Source: Roseomonas sp. HF4 (GTDB lineage: Bacteria > Pseudomonadota > Alphaproteobacteria > Acetobacterales > Acetobacteraceae). Taken from it: a stretch of DNA of 64,000 bases. Both the position numbers and the translations under genes were made by a program. Shown here piece after piece: positions 26,618 through 38,212 of the stretch. The DNA is taken from NCBI RefSeq assembly GCF_005222755.1, contig NZ_STGD01000016.1:1-64000 (forward strand), read 5' to 3'. The notes beneath the pieces were generated by a model. That model was not told the origin of the DNA. It did not search any database and was given only the letters and a program-made list of their open reading frames with translations. How positions within the stretch are numbered: position 1 is the first letter of the stretch; every line of letters begins with the position of its first letter.

Positions 26618-28437
26618 CTACCCGACCTCCTCGCGCAGCATCTCGAGTTCGAGCCAGCGTTCCTCGGCCGCGGCCAGCGCGGCCTGCGCCAGCGCCAGCG
26701 CCTCGGTCGTGCGGGCGAAGCCGGCCGCGTCGCGGGCATAGAAGGCGGGAGCCGCCACCTTCGCCTCCAGCGCGGCCACCTCGGCGCCGAGCTTCTCCAT
26801 CCGTGCGGGCAGCGTCTTCAGTTCGTGCTGGTCCTTCGCGTTCAGCCCGCGGCGCCTGGCCGGCGGCGCGGCGCGCGGCGCAGCCTCGGCCTTCGCGGCG
26901 GCGGGCTTCGCGGCAGCCTCGGCCGCCCGCGCCCGCACGCCATGGCCGCGCTGCGCCACCATGTCGGAATAGCCGCCGGCATATTCCTGCCAGCGCCCCT
27001 CCCCTTCCCAGGCGATCACGCTGGTGACCGTGCGGTCCAGGAAGTCGCGGTCGTGGCTGACCAGGATGACGGTGCCGGCATACTCGGCCACGAGTTCCTG
27101 CAGCAGGTCGAGCGTCTCGAGGTCGAGGTCGTTGGTCGGTTCGTCCAGCACCAGCAGGTTGGACGGGCGGGCGAAGGCGCGCGCCAGCATCAGCCGCCCG
27201 CGCTCGCCGCCCGACAGGGCGGACAGCGGCGTGCGCGCCTGCTCCGGCGTGAACAGGAAGTCCTTCATGTAGCCGATCACGTGGCGCGGCTGGCCGTTCA
27301 CATGCACTTGGTCGCCACGCCCCTCGGTCAGCGCCTCGGCCAGCGTCAGGCCGGGGTCGAGGCTCGCGCGCTTCTGGTCGAGCCCCACCATCTCGATCGC
27401 CGTGCCGAGTCGCACCTCACCCGCATCCGGCGCCAGCACGCCGGTGAGCATGTTGAGCAGCGTCGTCTTGCCCGCCCCGTTCGGCCCGACGATGCCGACC
27501 CGGTCGCCGCGCAGGATGCGCGTCGAGACATCCCGCACCACCGCGCGCCCGCCATAGGACTTGCAGATGCCCTCGGCGGCGACGACGAGGTTGCCCGACC
27601 CCGCCGCCTCGCTCGCCGCCATGCTGACACGGCCCTGCGCGCCGACGCGCTCGCGGTGCTTCTGCCGCAGCGCGTGCAGCCCCTCGAGGCGGCGGACGTT
27701 GCGTTTGCGCCGGGCGGTGACGCCGTAGCGCAGCCAATGTTCCTCGCGCACGATCTTGCGCGCGAGCTTGTGGGCGTCGCGCTCCTCCTCCTCCAGCACC
27801 TGGTCGCGCCAGGCCTCGAAATGGGCGAAGCCCTGCTCGATCCGCCGCGTCGTGCCGCGATCCAGCCAGGCCATGGCGCGCGACAGGCGTTCGAGGAACC
27901 GCCGGTCATGGCTGATCAGCACCAGCGCCGAGGACAGCGACGCCAGTTCGGATTCCAGCCACTCGATCGCCGGCAGGTCGAGGTGGTTGGTCGGCTCGTC
28001 CAGCAGCAGGATGTCGGGCTCGGGCGCCAGCGCGCGGGCGAGCGCCGCGCGCCGCGTCTCGCCGCCCGACAGCGCGGCGGGGGCTTCGTTGCCGCTCATG
28101 CCGAGTTCGCCGAGGAGGTAGCGCGCGCGGTGCGCGTCGTCCGAGGGGCCGAGCCCCGCCTCGACATAGGCCAGCACGTTCGGGAAGGCCGAGAGGTCGG
28201 GCTCCTGCTCCAGGTAGCGCAGCGTCGCGCCGGGCTGCAGGAAACGGGTGCCGCCCTCGGGCTCGACCAGGCCGGCCGCGACCTTCAGCAGCGTCGACTT
28301 GCCCGACCCGTTCCGCCCGACCAGCGCAAGGCGTTCGCCCGGGGAGACGGACAGCGACGCGCCCTCCAGCAGGCGCGTCGCGCCGAAGCCGTGGCGGATG
28401 TCGGTCAGCAGCAGGAGCGGGGGCGCCGCCATGCGCG

Positions 28438-28441
<4 letters not shown>
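26618..28441 (-). CDS. ABC-F family ATPase (Uup/EttA-like)
   Basis: A 607-residue soluble protein with two ABC domains and no membrane segment, so an ABC-F factor acting on ribosomes. The first Walker A is GRNGSGKS and the second GPNGAGKT. Each half has an LSGGE signature and a DEPTNHLDL or DEPTNDLDL Walker B. The linker between the domains is basic and helical ([20 protein letters not shown]). The C-terminal coiled coil (EMLREEVG end) is of Uup type. It overlaps purA: GTG 28441 shares bases with the purA stop, while ATG 28432 is an alternative start. It is third in hisZ-purA-abcF. Confidence 0.92.
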
Positions 28442-29727
<1,286 letters not shown>

Positions 29728-29731
29728 CGGG

Positions 29732-30871
29732 TCAGTCCTTCGTCACGACGGGGACGGCCGCGCCGTCCTTCAGTTCATGGGTGCAGCGCAGGCGCGCGGG
29801 CGTGTCCTCGGGCGCCAGCGCCGCGACGGTCGCGAAGCCCCGGGCTCGCATCGCCGCGCCATCGGCGCCGAGCGGCAGGAACAGCCGTGGCTTCGGCGCC
29901 ACCGGCGGCGCCGCGCGCAGCACCGCATCGGGATAGAGCGACATCCCCGTCGCCGGCTCGTCGTTCTGGGAGACATAGCGCCCGCCGCGCGCCAATTCGC
30001 CCGACATGCCCGGCCCGTACAGCGTGAAGGCGACGCCCGTGTGGTAGCGGAAGCCGCGGAACTCGACCGGGTCGAGCGTGATGCGCAGCGCCGCCGCGCG
30101 GGCGCGGATCGCGCCCAGCACGGCGGCCGCGTTCAGGGCGATGGCGCGCGCCGCCGGCGGCAGCGCCGCATCCTCGAGCGCGGCCAGCGCGCCATCCGCC
30201 GGCCCGGCCGCCGCCATCAGCCCCGGCAGCGCCGCGAGAGCGCCGCCCTGGTCCTGCACCAGCGAAGTGACCGCCGCGCTGTCCTTGCGGTCCAGCGCGC
30301 GGGCCAGGCGCGCGCGCAGCGCGGCGTCCGCGCCTGCCGCGTCGAACAGCGCCGGCACCATGGTCGGCAGCGTGACATCGAGGCTGACCGCCGTGACGCC
30401 GACGGCCGCCAGCGCCTCGACCGCGACGATCGCGACCTCGGCATCGGCGGCCGGCGCCGCGCCGCCGATCAACTCGATCCCCGCCTGCGGCAATTGCCGG
30501 GCGGGGGCCAGCTGCGTGCCGCGCACGCGCAGCACCTGGCCCGCGTAGCAGAGCCTGAGCGGCCGCGCCTGGGCGGCCAGGCGCGTCGCCGCGATGCGGG
30601 CCACCTGCGGCGTGGTGTCCGCGCGCAGCCCCATCATGCGCTGGCTGACCGGGTCCATCAGGCGGAAGGTCTGCTCGGCGACGGCGGCGCCGGACCCTGC
30701 CAGCAGGCTGTCCTCGAATTCCAGCAGCGGCGGCTTGATGCGTTCGTACCCATGCGCCGCGAAGACGCCCATCATCGCCTCGACCAGCGCAGCCTCACGC
30801 TCGGCCTCGGGCGGCAGCAGGTCCGCCAGGCCGGCAGGCAGCAGGGCGGGGTTGGGCAGGTCGTCGGTCAT
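29732..30871 (-). CDS. hisZ: ATP phosphoribosyltransferase regulatory subunit
   Basis: A 379-residue HisZ, the HisRS-like regulatory partner of the short-form HisG in the first step of histidine synthesis. It has no anticodon-binding domain and looks like a class II synthetase core: [81 protein letters not shown] and [18 protein letters not shown] 30871 is preferred over an ATG 57 bp upstream. The hisG gene is not in this window. It sits at the head of the purA transcript. Confidence 0.93.
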   Translation of the reverse strand: MTDDLPNPALLPAGLADLLPPEAEREAALVEAMMGVFAAHGYERIKPPLLEFEDSLLAGSGAAVAEQTFRLMDPVSQRMMGLRADTTPQVARIAATRLAAQARPLRLCYAGQVLRVRGTQLAPARQLPQAGIELIGGAAPAADAEVAIVAVEALAAVGVTAVSLDVTLPTMVPALFDAAGADAALRARLARALDRKDSAAVTSLVQDQGGALAALPGLMAAAGPADGALAALEDAALPPAARAIALNAAAVLGAIRARAAALRITLDPVEFRGFRYHTGVAFTLYGPGMSGELARGGRYVSQNDEPATGMSLYPDAVLRAAPPVAPKPRLFLPLGADGAAMRARGFATVAALAPEDTPARLRCTHELKDGAAVPVVTKD

Positions 30872-30933
30872 CTCAGGCGGCAGGGTGTGGCAGGGGCGGT
30901 GGCGCGGGGCAACCCCGCCCGCGGCCATGGCGG

Positions 30934-32358
30934 TCAGAGCTGTGATTCGACCGGCAGAAGCCGCACGAGCCGCGCCAGCACCCGGCGGATGCGGGAGGCC
31001 TCGGGCTCCCGCGCCAGGACCCGGAGCGTCCCGTCCACCTGGGCGGTCCAGAGCAGCCGCCCTGGCCCCGCGCGCGTCACGCGCCAGCTCCGGAGCGGGG
31101 AGGCGAGCCGCGCGTGCTCCTCCCGCAACTGCCGCGCCACCTCGTCGTTGCGCACGAAGGTGCCCATCTCGGTGTTGAGCGCGACCGAGCGCGGGTCGAG
31201 GTTGAAGGAGCCCACGAAGCCGCGCTCCCCGTCCAGCACAAGGGCCTTGGTGTGCAGGCTGGCGCCGCGGGAGCCGAAGACGCTCGCCCCCTCGTCGCGC
31301 GTCGGCTTCATCTCGTGCAGCGTGATCCCGGCGGCGAGCAGCCCTTCCCGGTAGCGGGCATAGCCGCCATGCACCGCGACCACGTCCGTCGCGGCCAGGG
31401 AGTTCGTCACGACCGAGACCCGCACGCCGGCCTGCGCCATCCCGGCCAGCAGCGCGGCGCCGGCCGGACCGGGCACGAAATAGGGGGAGATGATCAGCGC
31501 CTCCCGCCGCGCGGAGCGCAGCGCGGCAAGGACGGCATGGGCCACGCCCTCCCCGGCCCGTGCGCGGCCCTTGGCCTTGGCGGGCGGGTCGGCCACCACC
31601 TCGATCTCCGTGGGCGCCACGGGCACGAAGCGGGCGTCCGGGTCATCGGCCAGGATGCGGCCGACGGCCGGGTCGGCGTCGAGCCGGTCGAAGAAGGGCC
31701 GCGCCGCGGGCGCTCGCGCTGCGGCGTCGAGCCGGCGCATCAGCCGCCGCGCCGCGCGCCGGCGATAGGCGACGCGGCTGATCCGGCGCAGCGGCGCCGA
31801 GAGCGGATGGTTCCAGTATCGGTCGAAGGCCGCCTGCACCTGGCCCGCCCCCTCCCCCGAGATGGCGAGGTCGAGGTCGCGGAAGTTGAACGCGCCGGAG
31901 GTGTCGAAATACTCGTCGCCGATGTTCCGCCCGCCCTGGATCGCGAGGCGCCCATCCACGATCCAGGCCTTGTTGTGCATGCGCCGGTTCAGGTGCCAGC
32001 CGCCGAACAGCATCTCGAGCAGCAGGCCCGGCGGGCCGAAGCGGCGCCAGCGGGTCGCGTTGAACAGCCGCACCTCGATCCGGCCATGGGTGTCGAGGGC
32101 GGCGAGCACGCGCTCGGCGCCGACGGCGTACATGTCGTCCAGCAACAGGCGCACGCGCACGCCGCGCTCGGCGACGCCCAGCACCTCGCGCGCCAGCAGG
32201 CCGCCCGTGAGGTCGCCGCGCCAGATGTAGTATTGCAGGTCGAGGCTGGTCTCGGCCCTGCGGGCGGCAGCCACGCGGGCAGCGAAGGCGGTCAGCCCGT
32301 CCGGCATCAGCGCGACGCCGCCGGCGGGCACCTCGCGTTCCCGCGGGGCCGCGTCCAT
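30934..32358 (-). CDS. Phospholipase D-like (cardiolipin synthase-type) protein
   Basis: A 474-residue PLD-superfamily protein with two HKD motifs: HNKAWIVDGRLAIQGGRNIG near residue 127 and HTKALVLDGERGFVGSFNLD near 370. It starts LDLQYYIWRGDLTGGLLARE, typical of cardiolipin synthase-like members. No transmembrane segment is evident, unlike classic ClsA. The gene lies 16 bp downstream of an endonuclease/exonuclease/phosphatase-family gene. The pairing suggests a shared role in phospholipid turnover or membrane stress, which is inference only. Confidence 0.88.
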   Translation of the reverse strand: MDAAPREREVPAGGVALMPDGLTAFAARVAAARRAETSLDLQYYIWRGDLTGGLLAREVLGVAERGVRVRLLLDDMYAVGAERVLAALDTHGRIEVRLFNATRWRRFGPPGLLLEMLFGGWHLNRRMHNKAWIVDGRLAIQGGRNIGDEYFDTSGAFNFRDLDLAISGEGAGQVQAAFDRYWNHPLSAPLRRISRVAYRRRAARRLMRRLDAAARAPAARPFFDRLDADPAVGRILADDPDARFVPVAPTEIEVVADPPAKAKGRARAGEGVAHAVLAALRSARREALIISPYFVPGPAGAALLAGMAQAGVRVSVVTNSLAATDVVAVHGGYARYREGLLAAGITLHEMKPTRDEGASVFGSRGASLHTKALVLDGERGFVGSFNLDPRSVALNTEMGTFVRNDEVARQLREEHARLASPLRSWRVTRAGPGRLLWTAQVDGTLRVLAREPEASRIRRVLARLVRLLPVESQL

Positions 32359-32374
32359 GCGGCGCCGCCTCGCG

Positions 32375-33235
32375 TCAGGCGGCCTCGGACAGGGCCGGGG
32401 CCAGGGCCGGCGCCTGCACCGCGGCCAGGTCGATCACCGCCCGGATCGGCAGGTGGTCGGAAGCGACGCGCGCGCGCGGCGTGTCATGCGCCTCAACGCC
32501 GAGCACGAGGCCGCGCGGCCGGCCGAGGATGCGGTCGAGCGCGAGGACCGGCAGGCGGCTCGGGAAGGTGGCGGGGCCGGGCACGGCGCCGCCGAAGCCG
32601 TCCTCCAGCGCGCGCAGCGAGGAGCGCGGCCCCGGCCGCCATTCGTTGAGGTCGCCGAAGACGAGCGTCGGCACGTCCTCGGCCTCGGCCAGCGCGGCCA
32701 GGATGGCCATGGCCTGTTGCGCCCGGTGGCGTCGCAGCAGCCCGAAATGCGCCGCGACGACGCAGAGCCGGCCGGCCGGCAGGTCGAGCTCGGCCATCAC
32801 CGCGCCGCGCGGCTCGCCGCCCGGCAGCACCAGGCGGCGCTGGCGGATCACCCGGGCGTTGCGCACCAGCAGCGCATTGCCGCGCCAGCCATGCCCGCCG
32901 GGCTCGAGCGAGAGCGGCAGAAGCGAGAGGCCGGTGCGCCGTTCCAGCGCCGGCATGTCGAGCAGCCCGTGCCGGCGGCCGAAGCGGCGGTCGGCTTCCT
33001 GCAGCGCGAGGATGTCCGCGTCGAGCTCCGCGATGACGGCGGCGACGCGCGCCGGGTCGAAGCGGTTGTCCGTGCCCACGCATTTGTGGATGTTGTAGGA
33101 GGCGACGGCCAGCGCCCCGGCCGGCACGGGGCGGCGGGCCGGCGGCTCGACACGCAGGCGGTCACGCAGCCCCGCAAGCAACCTGGGCAGGGCAGGCACG
33201 CGGGCAGGAGTGGGCCGCTCGGTCGGCAGCATCAT
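32375..33235 (-). CDS. Endonuclease/exonuclease/phosphatase-family protein
   Basis: A 286-residue EEP-fold hydrolase. Motifs in order are SYNIHKCVGTDNRFDP, ALQEADRRFG with a metal Glu, GNALLVRN, AAHFGLLRRHRAQQ, FGDLNEWRPG, LALDRILG and ASDHLPIRAV with the final Asp-His. Substrates in this fold range from DNA to phosphoinositides and lipids. The adjacent PLD-like gene makes a phospholipid-related role attractive. No signal peptide is seen. It is probably the first gene of the pair; bases 33236-33361 upstream contain no other gene. Confidence 0.87.
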   Translation of the reverse strand: MMLPTERPTPARVPALPRLLAGLRDRLRVEPPARRPVPAGALAVASYNIHKCVGTDNRFDPARVAAVIAELDADILALQEADRRFGRRHGLLDMPALERRTGLSLLPLSLEPGGHGWRGNALLVRNARVIRQRRLVLPGGEPRGAVMAELDLPAGRLCVVAAHFGLLRRHRAQQAMAILAALAEAEDVPTLVFGDLNEWRPGPRSSLRALEDGFGGAVPGPATFPSRLPVLALDRILGRPRGLVLGVEAHDTPRARVASDHLPIRAVIDLAAVQAPALAPALSEAA

Positions 33236-33361
33236 CTATGGTCGGTCCCGTATCGGGTGCGAGCCGGCACCCAACGGAGCCGCGACTGCACATATAGAAC
33301 GCGAAGCCCCGGGATTGCACGCTGGAAGCGTAAGGATCGGATGAACCGCCTACATGGGTGG

Positions 33362-33389
33362 GGCGCGGGGCGCGGCCGCGCCCCGCGCC
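33362..33389 (-). terminator. 28-nt perfect palindrome after serA
   Basis: GGCGCGGGGCGCGG is followed directly by its exact complement CCGCGCCCCGCGCC, 2 bp past the serA stop. It can form a very stable stem on either strand. No clear T run follows, so rho-independent termination is likely but not certain. Confidence 0.7.
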
Positions 33390-33391
33390 GG

Positions 33392-34990
33392 TCAGAAGGC
33401 CAGCGCCGTCGCCTGCACGACCAACGGCAGGCCGCGGACGCCCGCCAGCACATCCTCCGGCATCGGGCCATCCAGCCCAACCAGGCAGATCGCGTCCCCG
33501 CCGGGGGCGGACCGCCCCAGGTGGAAGGTCGCGATGTTGATGCCCGCATCGGCCAGCGCCATGCCGAAGCGGCCGATGAAGCCCGGCTTGTCCTGGTTCG
33601 TGACGTAGAGCATGTGCGGCGCGAAGTCGGCCTCGACCGCGATGCCCTTGATCTCGATCAGGCGCGGCCGGTTCTCGGCCAGCAGCGTCCCCGCGATGGA
33701 TTTCTCGTAGCGGTCGGTCACGACGGTCAGGCGGACCAGCGTCTGGTATTCGCCGCTGCGCTCGAGCACGGTCTCGGCCACCTCGATGTCGCGCTGCTTG
33801 GCCAGCACCGGCGCGTTGACCATGTTGACCGCGCCCATCAGCGGCGTCAGCACGCCGGCCAGCGCGGCGGCGGTCAGCGGGCGGTGGTTCAGCTCCGCCG
33901 CATGGCCCTCGTATTCGACGCGGATCGCCCTGATCGCGCCGTCCTGCGCGGCGGTCAGCTGCCCGGCCATGGCGCCCAGCATGCGCGCCAGTTCCATGTA
34001 GGGCTTGAGGCGCGGCGCTTCCTCGGCCGTCACGCTCGGCATGTTGATGGCGTTGGAGACGGCGCCCGACAGAAGGAAGTCGGCCATCTGGTCGGCCACC
34101 TGGAGCGCCACGTTCTCCTGCGCCTCGGCCGTCGCGGCACCGAGATGGGGCGTGCAGACCACGTTCTCGAGCCCGAACAGCGGGCTCGCGGTCGCGGGCT
34201 CGGTCTCGAACACGTCGAGCGCGGCGCCGGCCAGGTGGCCCGAGACCAGCGCGTCATGCAGCGCCGCCTCGTCCACCAGGCCGCCGCGGGCGCAGTTGAT
34301 GAGCCGCGCGCCGGGCTTCATGCGCGCGATGTTCTCGCGCGACAGGATGTTCCGCGTCTGCTCGGTCATCGGCACGTGCAGCGTGACGAAATCGGCGCGG
34401 TGCAGCAGGTCGTGCAGCTCCGCCTTCTCGACGCCGAGATCGAGGGCGCGCTTCTCCGACAGGAAGGGATCGTAGGCGACCACCTTCATCTTCAGCCCGA
34501 CCGCGCGGTCGGCGACGATCGCGCCGATGTTGCCGCAGCCGATCAGGCCGAGCGTCTTGCCGAACAGCTCGACGCCCATGAAGCGGTTCTTCTCCCACTT
34601 GCCGGCCTTGGTGGAGGCGCTCGCCTCGGGCAGCTGGCGGGCGAGGGCGAACATCATCGCGATGGCGTGCTCGGCCGTCGTGATCGCGTTGCCGAAGGGC
34701 GTGTTCATCACGACCACGCCGCGCGTGGTGGCGGTGGTCACGTCCACGTTGTCCACGCCGATGCCGGCGCGGCCGACCACCTTGAGCCGCGGCGCGGCCT
34801 CCATCAGTTCGCGCGTGACCTTGGTGGCCGAGCGCACCGCGAGCCCGTCATAGGCGCCGATGATCTCGCGGATCTCGGCGGGCTTGAGGCCGGGCTTGAA
34901 GTCCACCTCGATGCCGCGGTCGCGGAAGATCTGAACGGCGGCGGGGGAGAGCTTGTCGGAAATCAGGACCTTCGGGGTTTTGGAGAGCAT
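33392..34990 (-). CDS. serA: D-3-phosphoglycerate dehydrogenase, long form
   Basis: A 532-residue type 1 PGDH, the first enzyme of serine synthesis. It has the split substrate domain (VLISDKLSPAAVQIF), the NAD fold (GRAGIGVDNVDV, then GKTLGLIGCGNIGAIVADRA), the catalytic NCARGGLVDEAAL region, and FETEPATASPLFGLENVVCTPHLG with the active His. The allosteric substrate-binding domain and a C-terminal ACT domain (YVTNQDKPGFIGRFGMALAD) follow, so serine feedback is plausible. It starts 3 bp after serC ends and forms an operon with it. Confidence 0.97.
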   Translation of the reverse strand: MLSKTPKVLISDKLSPAAVQIFRDRGIEVDFKPGLKPAEIREIIGAYDGLAVRSATKVTRELMEAAPRLKVVGRAGIGVDNVDVTTATTRGVVVMNTPFGNAITTAEHAIAMMFALARQLPEASASTKAGKWEKNRFMGVELFGKTLGLIGCGNIGAIVADRAVGLKMKVVAYDPFLSEKRALDLGVEKAELHDLLHRADFVTLHVPMTEQTRNILSRENIARMKPGARLINCARGGLVDEAALHDALVSGHLAGAALDVFETEPATASPLFGLENVVCTPHLGAATAEAQENVALQVADQMADFLLSGAVSNAINMPSVTAEEAPRLKPYMELARMLGAMAGQLTAAQDGAIRAIRVEYEGHAAELNHRPLTAAALAGVLTPLMGAVNMVNAPVLAKQRDIEVAETVLERSGEYQTLVRLTVVTDRYEKSIAGTLLAENRPRLIEIKGIAVEADFAPHMLYVTNQDKPGFIGRFGMALADAGINIATFHLGRSAPGGDAICLVGLDGPMPEDVLAGVRGLPLVVQATALAF

Positions 34991-34993
34991 CGG

Positions 34994-36172
34994 TCAGGCC
35001 ACCACGATCTCGGCTTCGACGGCGGCGAGCGCCCAGTCGAGCCAGGGCAGCAGCGCCGCGATGTCGGCGGTCTCGACGGTCGCGCCGCCCCAGATGCGCA
35101 GGCCCGGCGGCGCGTCGCGATAGGCGCCGGCGTCGAGTGCCACGCCTTCCTTCTCCAGCAGGCCCGCGAGTTTCTTCGCCGCAGCCGCCTGCGCCTCCGC
35201 CCCCATGACGGTGAACCAGGGCGCGGTGATGGTCAGGCAGATCGAGGTGCAGGAGCGCGTCGCCGGGTCCTCGGCGAGGAAGCCGAAGCCCGAGCCCGCC
35301 GCGACCCAGGCCGCGATGGCGGCGAGGTTCGCCTCGCTCCGCGCGACCAGCCCCTTCAGGCCGCCCACGCTCTCCGCCCAGCGGAGCCCGTCCAGCGCGT
35401 CCTCGACGCAGAGCATCGACGGCGTGTTGATCGTCTCGCCCTTGAAGATGCCCTCGTTGAGCTTCCCGTCCTTGGTCATGCGGAAGATCTTCGGCATCGG
35501 CCAGGTCGGCTTGTGGGATTCGAGCCGCGCCACCGCGCGCGGGCTGAGCGCCAGCATCCCGTGTGCCGCCTCGCCGCCCAGCACCTTCTGCCAGGACCAG
35601 GTCACGACATCGAGCCGGTCCCAGGGGAGGTCCATCGCGAAGGCGGCGCTGGTCGCGTCGCAGATCGCGAGCCCGTCCCGCTGCACGGGGATGAAGTCGG
35701 CATGGGGCAGCCGCACGCCGGAGGTCGTGCCGTTCCAGACGAACACCACGTCGCGGCTGGCGGCATCCACCTGCTCAAGGTTCGGCAGCCTTCCGTAGGG
35801 CGCGTCGATCACGCGCGCATCGGTGAGCTTCAGCTGCTTCACCACATCCGTCGCCCAGTCCTTCGAGAAGGATTCCCAGGCCAGGATGTCGACGCCGCGG
35901 GCGCCGAGCATGGACCACAGCGCCATCTCGACCGCGCCGGTGTCCGACGCCGGCACGATGCCGAGCCGCCAGCCGGCCGGCAGGCCGAGGATCGCCTTCG
36001 ACCGATCGATCACCTCGGCGAGCTTCGCCTTGGGATCCTTCGCGCGGTGGCTGCGCCCGAGCAGCGCGCCCTCCAGCGCGGCCAGCGACCAGCCGGGGCG
36101 CTTGGCACAGGGACCGGAGGAGAAATTGGGGTTGGCCGGACGGATGTCCGGCTTCGGGGCGGCGTTCGCCAT
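34994..36172 (-). CDS. serC: Phosphoserine aminotransferase
   Basis: A 392-residue PLP enzyme of the alphaproteobacterial/archaeal-type SerC. It starts [29 protein letters not shown]-like substrate loops ([20 protein letters not shown]), [20 protein letters not shown], and the lysine block [17 protein letters not shown] that binds PLP follow. It makes 3-phosphoserine from 3-phosphohydroxypyruvate and glutamate. It is first in serC-serA. The 83 bp upstream to the next gene should contain the promoter. Confidence 0.96.
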   Translation of the reverse strand: MANAAPKPDIRPANPNFSSGPCAKRPGWSLAALEGALLGRSHRAKDPKAKLAEVIDRSKAILGLPAGWRLGIVPASDTGAVEMALWSMLGARGVDILAWESFSKDWATDVVKQLKLTDARVIDAPYGRLPNLEQVDAASRDVVFVWNGTTSGVRLPHADFIPVQRDGLAICDATSAAFAMDLPWDRLDVVTWSWQKVLGGEAAHGMLALSPRAVARLESHKPTWPMPKIFRMTKDGKLNEGIFKGETINTPSMLCVEDALDGLRWAESVGGLKGLVARSEANLAAIAAWVAAGSGFGFLAEDPATRSCTSICLTITAPWFTVMGAEAQAAAAKKLAGLLEKEGVALDAGAYRDAPPGLRIWGGATVETADIAALLPWLDWALAAVEAEIVVA

Positions 36173-36255
36173 GAGGTGCTCCCTTCCAGAAGCGGATGCG
36201 CCCCGGTGGGGGGGCGTGGCCCGGGCGGAGGGTTACGCCCGAAGCCCCGGCTCGA

Positions 36256-37068
36256 TCAAGCCCGGATGGACAGGCCCGCGATGATGGCGAAGGGGTCCGT
36301 GGGTGCCGCCGCCTGCCCCTCGGCCGCCCGGTTCGCCGCGGCGATCAGGTAGCGTTCCGCGAGTTTGCGCACCGCGCGGTCATCCTGCAGCGCCTCGAGC
36401 TTCAGCCGGGACGTGACGGCGCGGCCCTGCGCCTCCACCCCCTGGATGGCGATCTGGTCCGGCAGGCCGAGCGCGCCCGTCACCACCCGCCGCAGCACCG
36501 CATCGCCCAGCACGTCGAAGACATCCTCCGCATTGCGCGCGGATTCGAGGAAATAGAGCGCATCCGCGAGCCCCGCCTGCTGGTCGTCGAGGCCCGATCG
36601 GTACTGGTACTTCAGGAAGGCATCCGACAGCCGCTGCACCATGGCCGGGTCGCGCAGCCCGTCGAGCCCGGCCTCGAACACGCCGAGCGTCCGCGCCGCC
36701 GCCTGCCAGGTCGCGCCGAGCCTGGCGGCGAGGCCGTTGCGGTCATCGGGGTCGGACAGCAGGGCCTTCCGCGCGAGCGCCGGGCTGCCTGCTTGATCCG
36801 GCAGGCCGAGCGCGGGCATCACCACCTTGAGGATGCGCGGGTCGGACAGCGCGGCCTCGATGCTGCCGGCCTTGTCGAGCGCCTGGCGGAACTGCGCCAG
36901 CGCGGTCAGCGACACGGGGTCCTTGCGTTCCTGCGCGATGCCCTTCGCCTCGGCGCCCGCTTCCGTCGCGCGGCGCAGCGCCGGGATGGCGGTCGCGGCA
37001 TTGCCCGCGGCCGCGCCCTGCGACGACACGCCGAACAGCGCCTGGATCTGCGGCAGGGAGAGATTCAT
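36256..37068 (-). CDS. DUF1217 family protein
   Basis: A 270-residue, largely helical protein of the DUF1217 family, with the typical DPRILKVVMPALGLPDQAGS, LSDPDDRNGLAARLG and DALYFLESARNAEDVFDVLG, then VVTGALGLPDQIAIQGVEAQ. Members are often found near flagellar genes in alphaproteobacteria, but none is adjacent here; a chemoreceptor lies about 4 kb away. The function is not known. There is no signal peptide. It is divergent from the sulfotransferase gene. Confidence 0.85.
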   Translation of the reverse strand: MNLSLPQIQALFGVSSQGAAAGNAATAIPALRRATEAGAEAKGIAQERKDPVSLTALAQFRQALDKAGSIEAALSDPRILKVVMPALGLPDQAGSPALARKALLSDPDDRNGLAARLGATWQAAARTLGVFEAGLDGLRDPAMVQRLSDAFLKYQYRSGLDDQQAGLADALYFLESARNAEDVFDVLGDAVLRRVVTGALGLPDQIAIQGVEAQGRAVTSRLKLEALQDDRAVRKLAERYLIAAANRAAEGQAAAPTDPFAIIAGLSIRA

Positions 37069-37150
37069 CGCGCGACCATGGCGACGCGCGCCTCACCAAT
37101 GCCTTAACGGCACGCTCGCCGCCGGGCCCGAGGACCGATAGACACGCGCC

Positions 37151-38062
37151 ATGCCCGATCCCGCCTCGCCGACCCCCGGACAGGGGGCGGCGCCCATGCC
37201 CGTCATCGTGGGCGCGCCGCGTTCGGGCACCACGCTGCTGCGCATGATGCTCGACAGCCACCCCGCGATCGCCATCCCGCCCGAGACCGGCTTCCTGCCC
37301 GCCTGCGCCGCGCTCGCGGAAGCGGGCACGGCCGATGCCGCCGCACTGATCGACCTCATCGAACGGCCGGGCGACCCCTGGTCCAGCTGGGTCGATTTCG
37401 GCCTCGACCGGGCGACCTTGGCCGAGGCGCTCGGCCGGATCCGCCCCTTCGACGTGGCAGGGGACGTGCGCGCCTTCTACCGGGCCTATGCCGCCCGGCA
37501 CGGCAAGCCGCTCGGCGGCGACAAGACGCCCGCCCATGTCGCCGCGATCCCCGCCATCGCGCGCCTGCTGCCCGAGGCGCGCTTCATCCACCTCATCCGC
37601 GACGGCCGCGCCGCCGCCGCCTCGCTCCGGCCGCTCTGGTTCGCGCCGGGCACCGATATCGAGACCCTGGCGCGGCACTGGCGCGACCTCGTCGCCGCCG
37701 GCCGGGCAGCCGCGGCGGCCGGGCACCCGGTGCTCGAACTGCGCTACGAGGCGCTGCTCGCAGAGCCGGAAGCGGCGCTGCGCCGGGCGGCTGCCTTCCT
37801 TCGCATCGACTACGACCCGGCGATGCTGCGCTACCACGAACGCGCGGCGACCCGGCTGGCCGAGCACCAGGGCCGCGTCGCGGCGGACGGCACCGTGCTT
37901 CTCGACCGGGATCGCCGCCTCGACCAGCAGCGCCTGGTGCGCGAGCCGCTCCGCCCCGCGCGCGCCGAGGCCTGGCGCGGCCTCCTCACCCCGGCCGAGA
38001 TCCGCGCCTTCGGGGTCGTGGCCGGCGACCTCCTGGCCGAGCTCGGCTACCGGCCCGACTGA
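37151..38062 (+). CDS. Sulfotransferase family protein
   Basis: A 303-residue protein with the PAPS 5'-phosphosulfate loop PVIVGAPRSGTTLLRMMLDS near residue 17 and a 3'-phosphate-binding region FIHLIRDGRAAAAS around residue 145. GDKTPAHV and LELRYEALLAEPEAALRRAA are usual family features. The acceptor could be a carbohydrate, lipid or peptide; nothing nearby settles it. Length is typical. A short palindrome-containing gap separates it from the convergent thiD. Confidence 0.88.
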   Translation: MPDPASPTPGQGAAPMPVIVGAPRSGTTLLRMMLDSHPAIAIPPETGFLPACAALAEAGTADAAALIDLIERPGDPWSSWVDFGLDRATLAEALGRIRPFDVAGDVRAFYRAYAARHGKPLGGDKTPAHVAAIPAIARLLPEARFIHLIRDGRAAAASLRPLWFAPGTDIETLARHWRDLVAAGRAAAAAGHPVLELRYEALLAEPEAALRRAAAFLRIDYDPAMLRYHERAATRLAEHQGRVAADGTVLLDRDRRLDQQRLVREPLRPARAEAWRGLLTPAEIRAFGVVAGDLLAELGYRPD

Positions 38063-38114
38063 TGCAGCCGGCCGAAGGTCCGGACGCATCCGCGCGCAGG
38101 GTTGACGGGCGCCG

Positions 38115-38190
38115 ATCGAAGCTCGCTTCGATGGGACCCGGTGTGGCGGCTGCGCGCGACAGAAAGGTCATGCCGGCGGTCGCTGGCATG
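38115..38190. repeat. Two hairpins between sulfotransferase and thiD
   Basis: ATCGAAGC-TC-GCTTCGAT (38115-38132) and CATGCCGGCG-GT-CGCTGGCATG (38169-38190, one mismatch). Both lie between convergent genes. The second resembles a short dispersed palindrome common in alphaproteobacterial genomes that reads VMPAVAGM when translated. They may terminate transcription from either side. Confidence 0.6.
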
Positions 38191-38212
38191 AACCCGCCTC
38201 GGCCGTGCCAGG

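Noticed and set aside
32357-36352. A 1331-codon open frame on the plus strand
   Set aside because: It lies antisense to the EEP, serA and serC genes, and its translation is Arg/Ala/Gly/His-rich with no family motif. It is the usual shadow frame of high-G+C codon bias.
38164-38200. A short peptide VMPAVAGM as a possible small gene
   Set aside because: It has no ribosome-binding site and matches the translation of a palindromic intergenic repeat.
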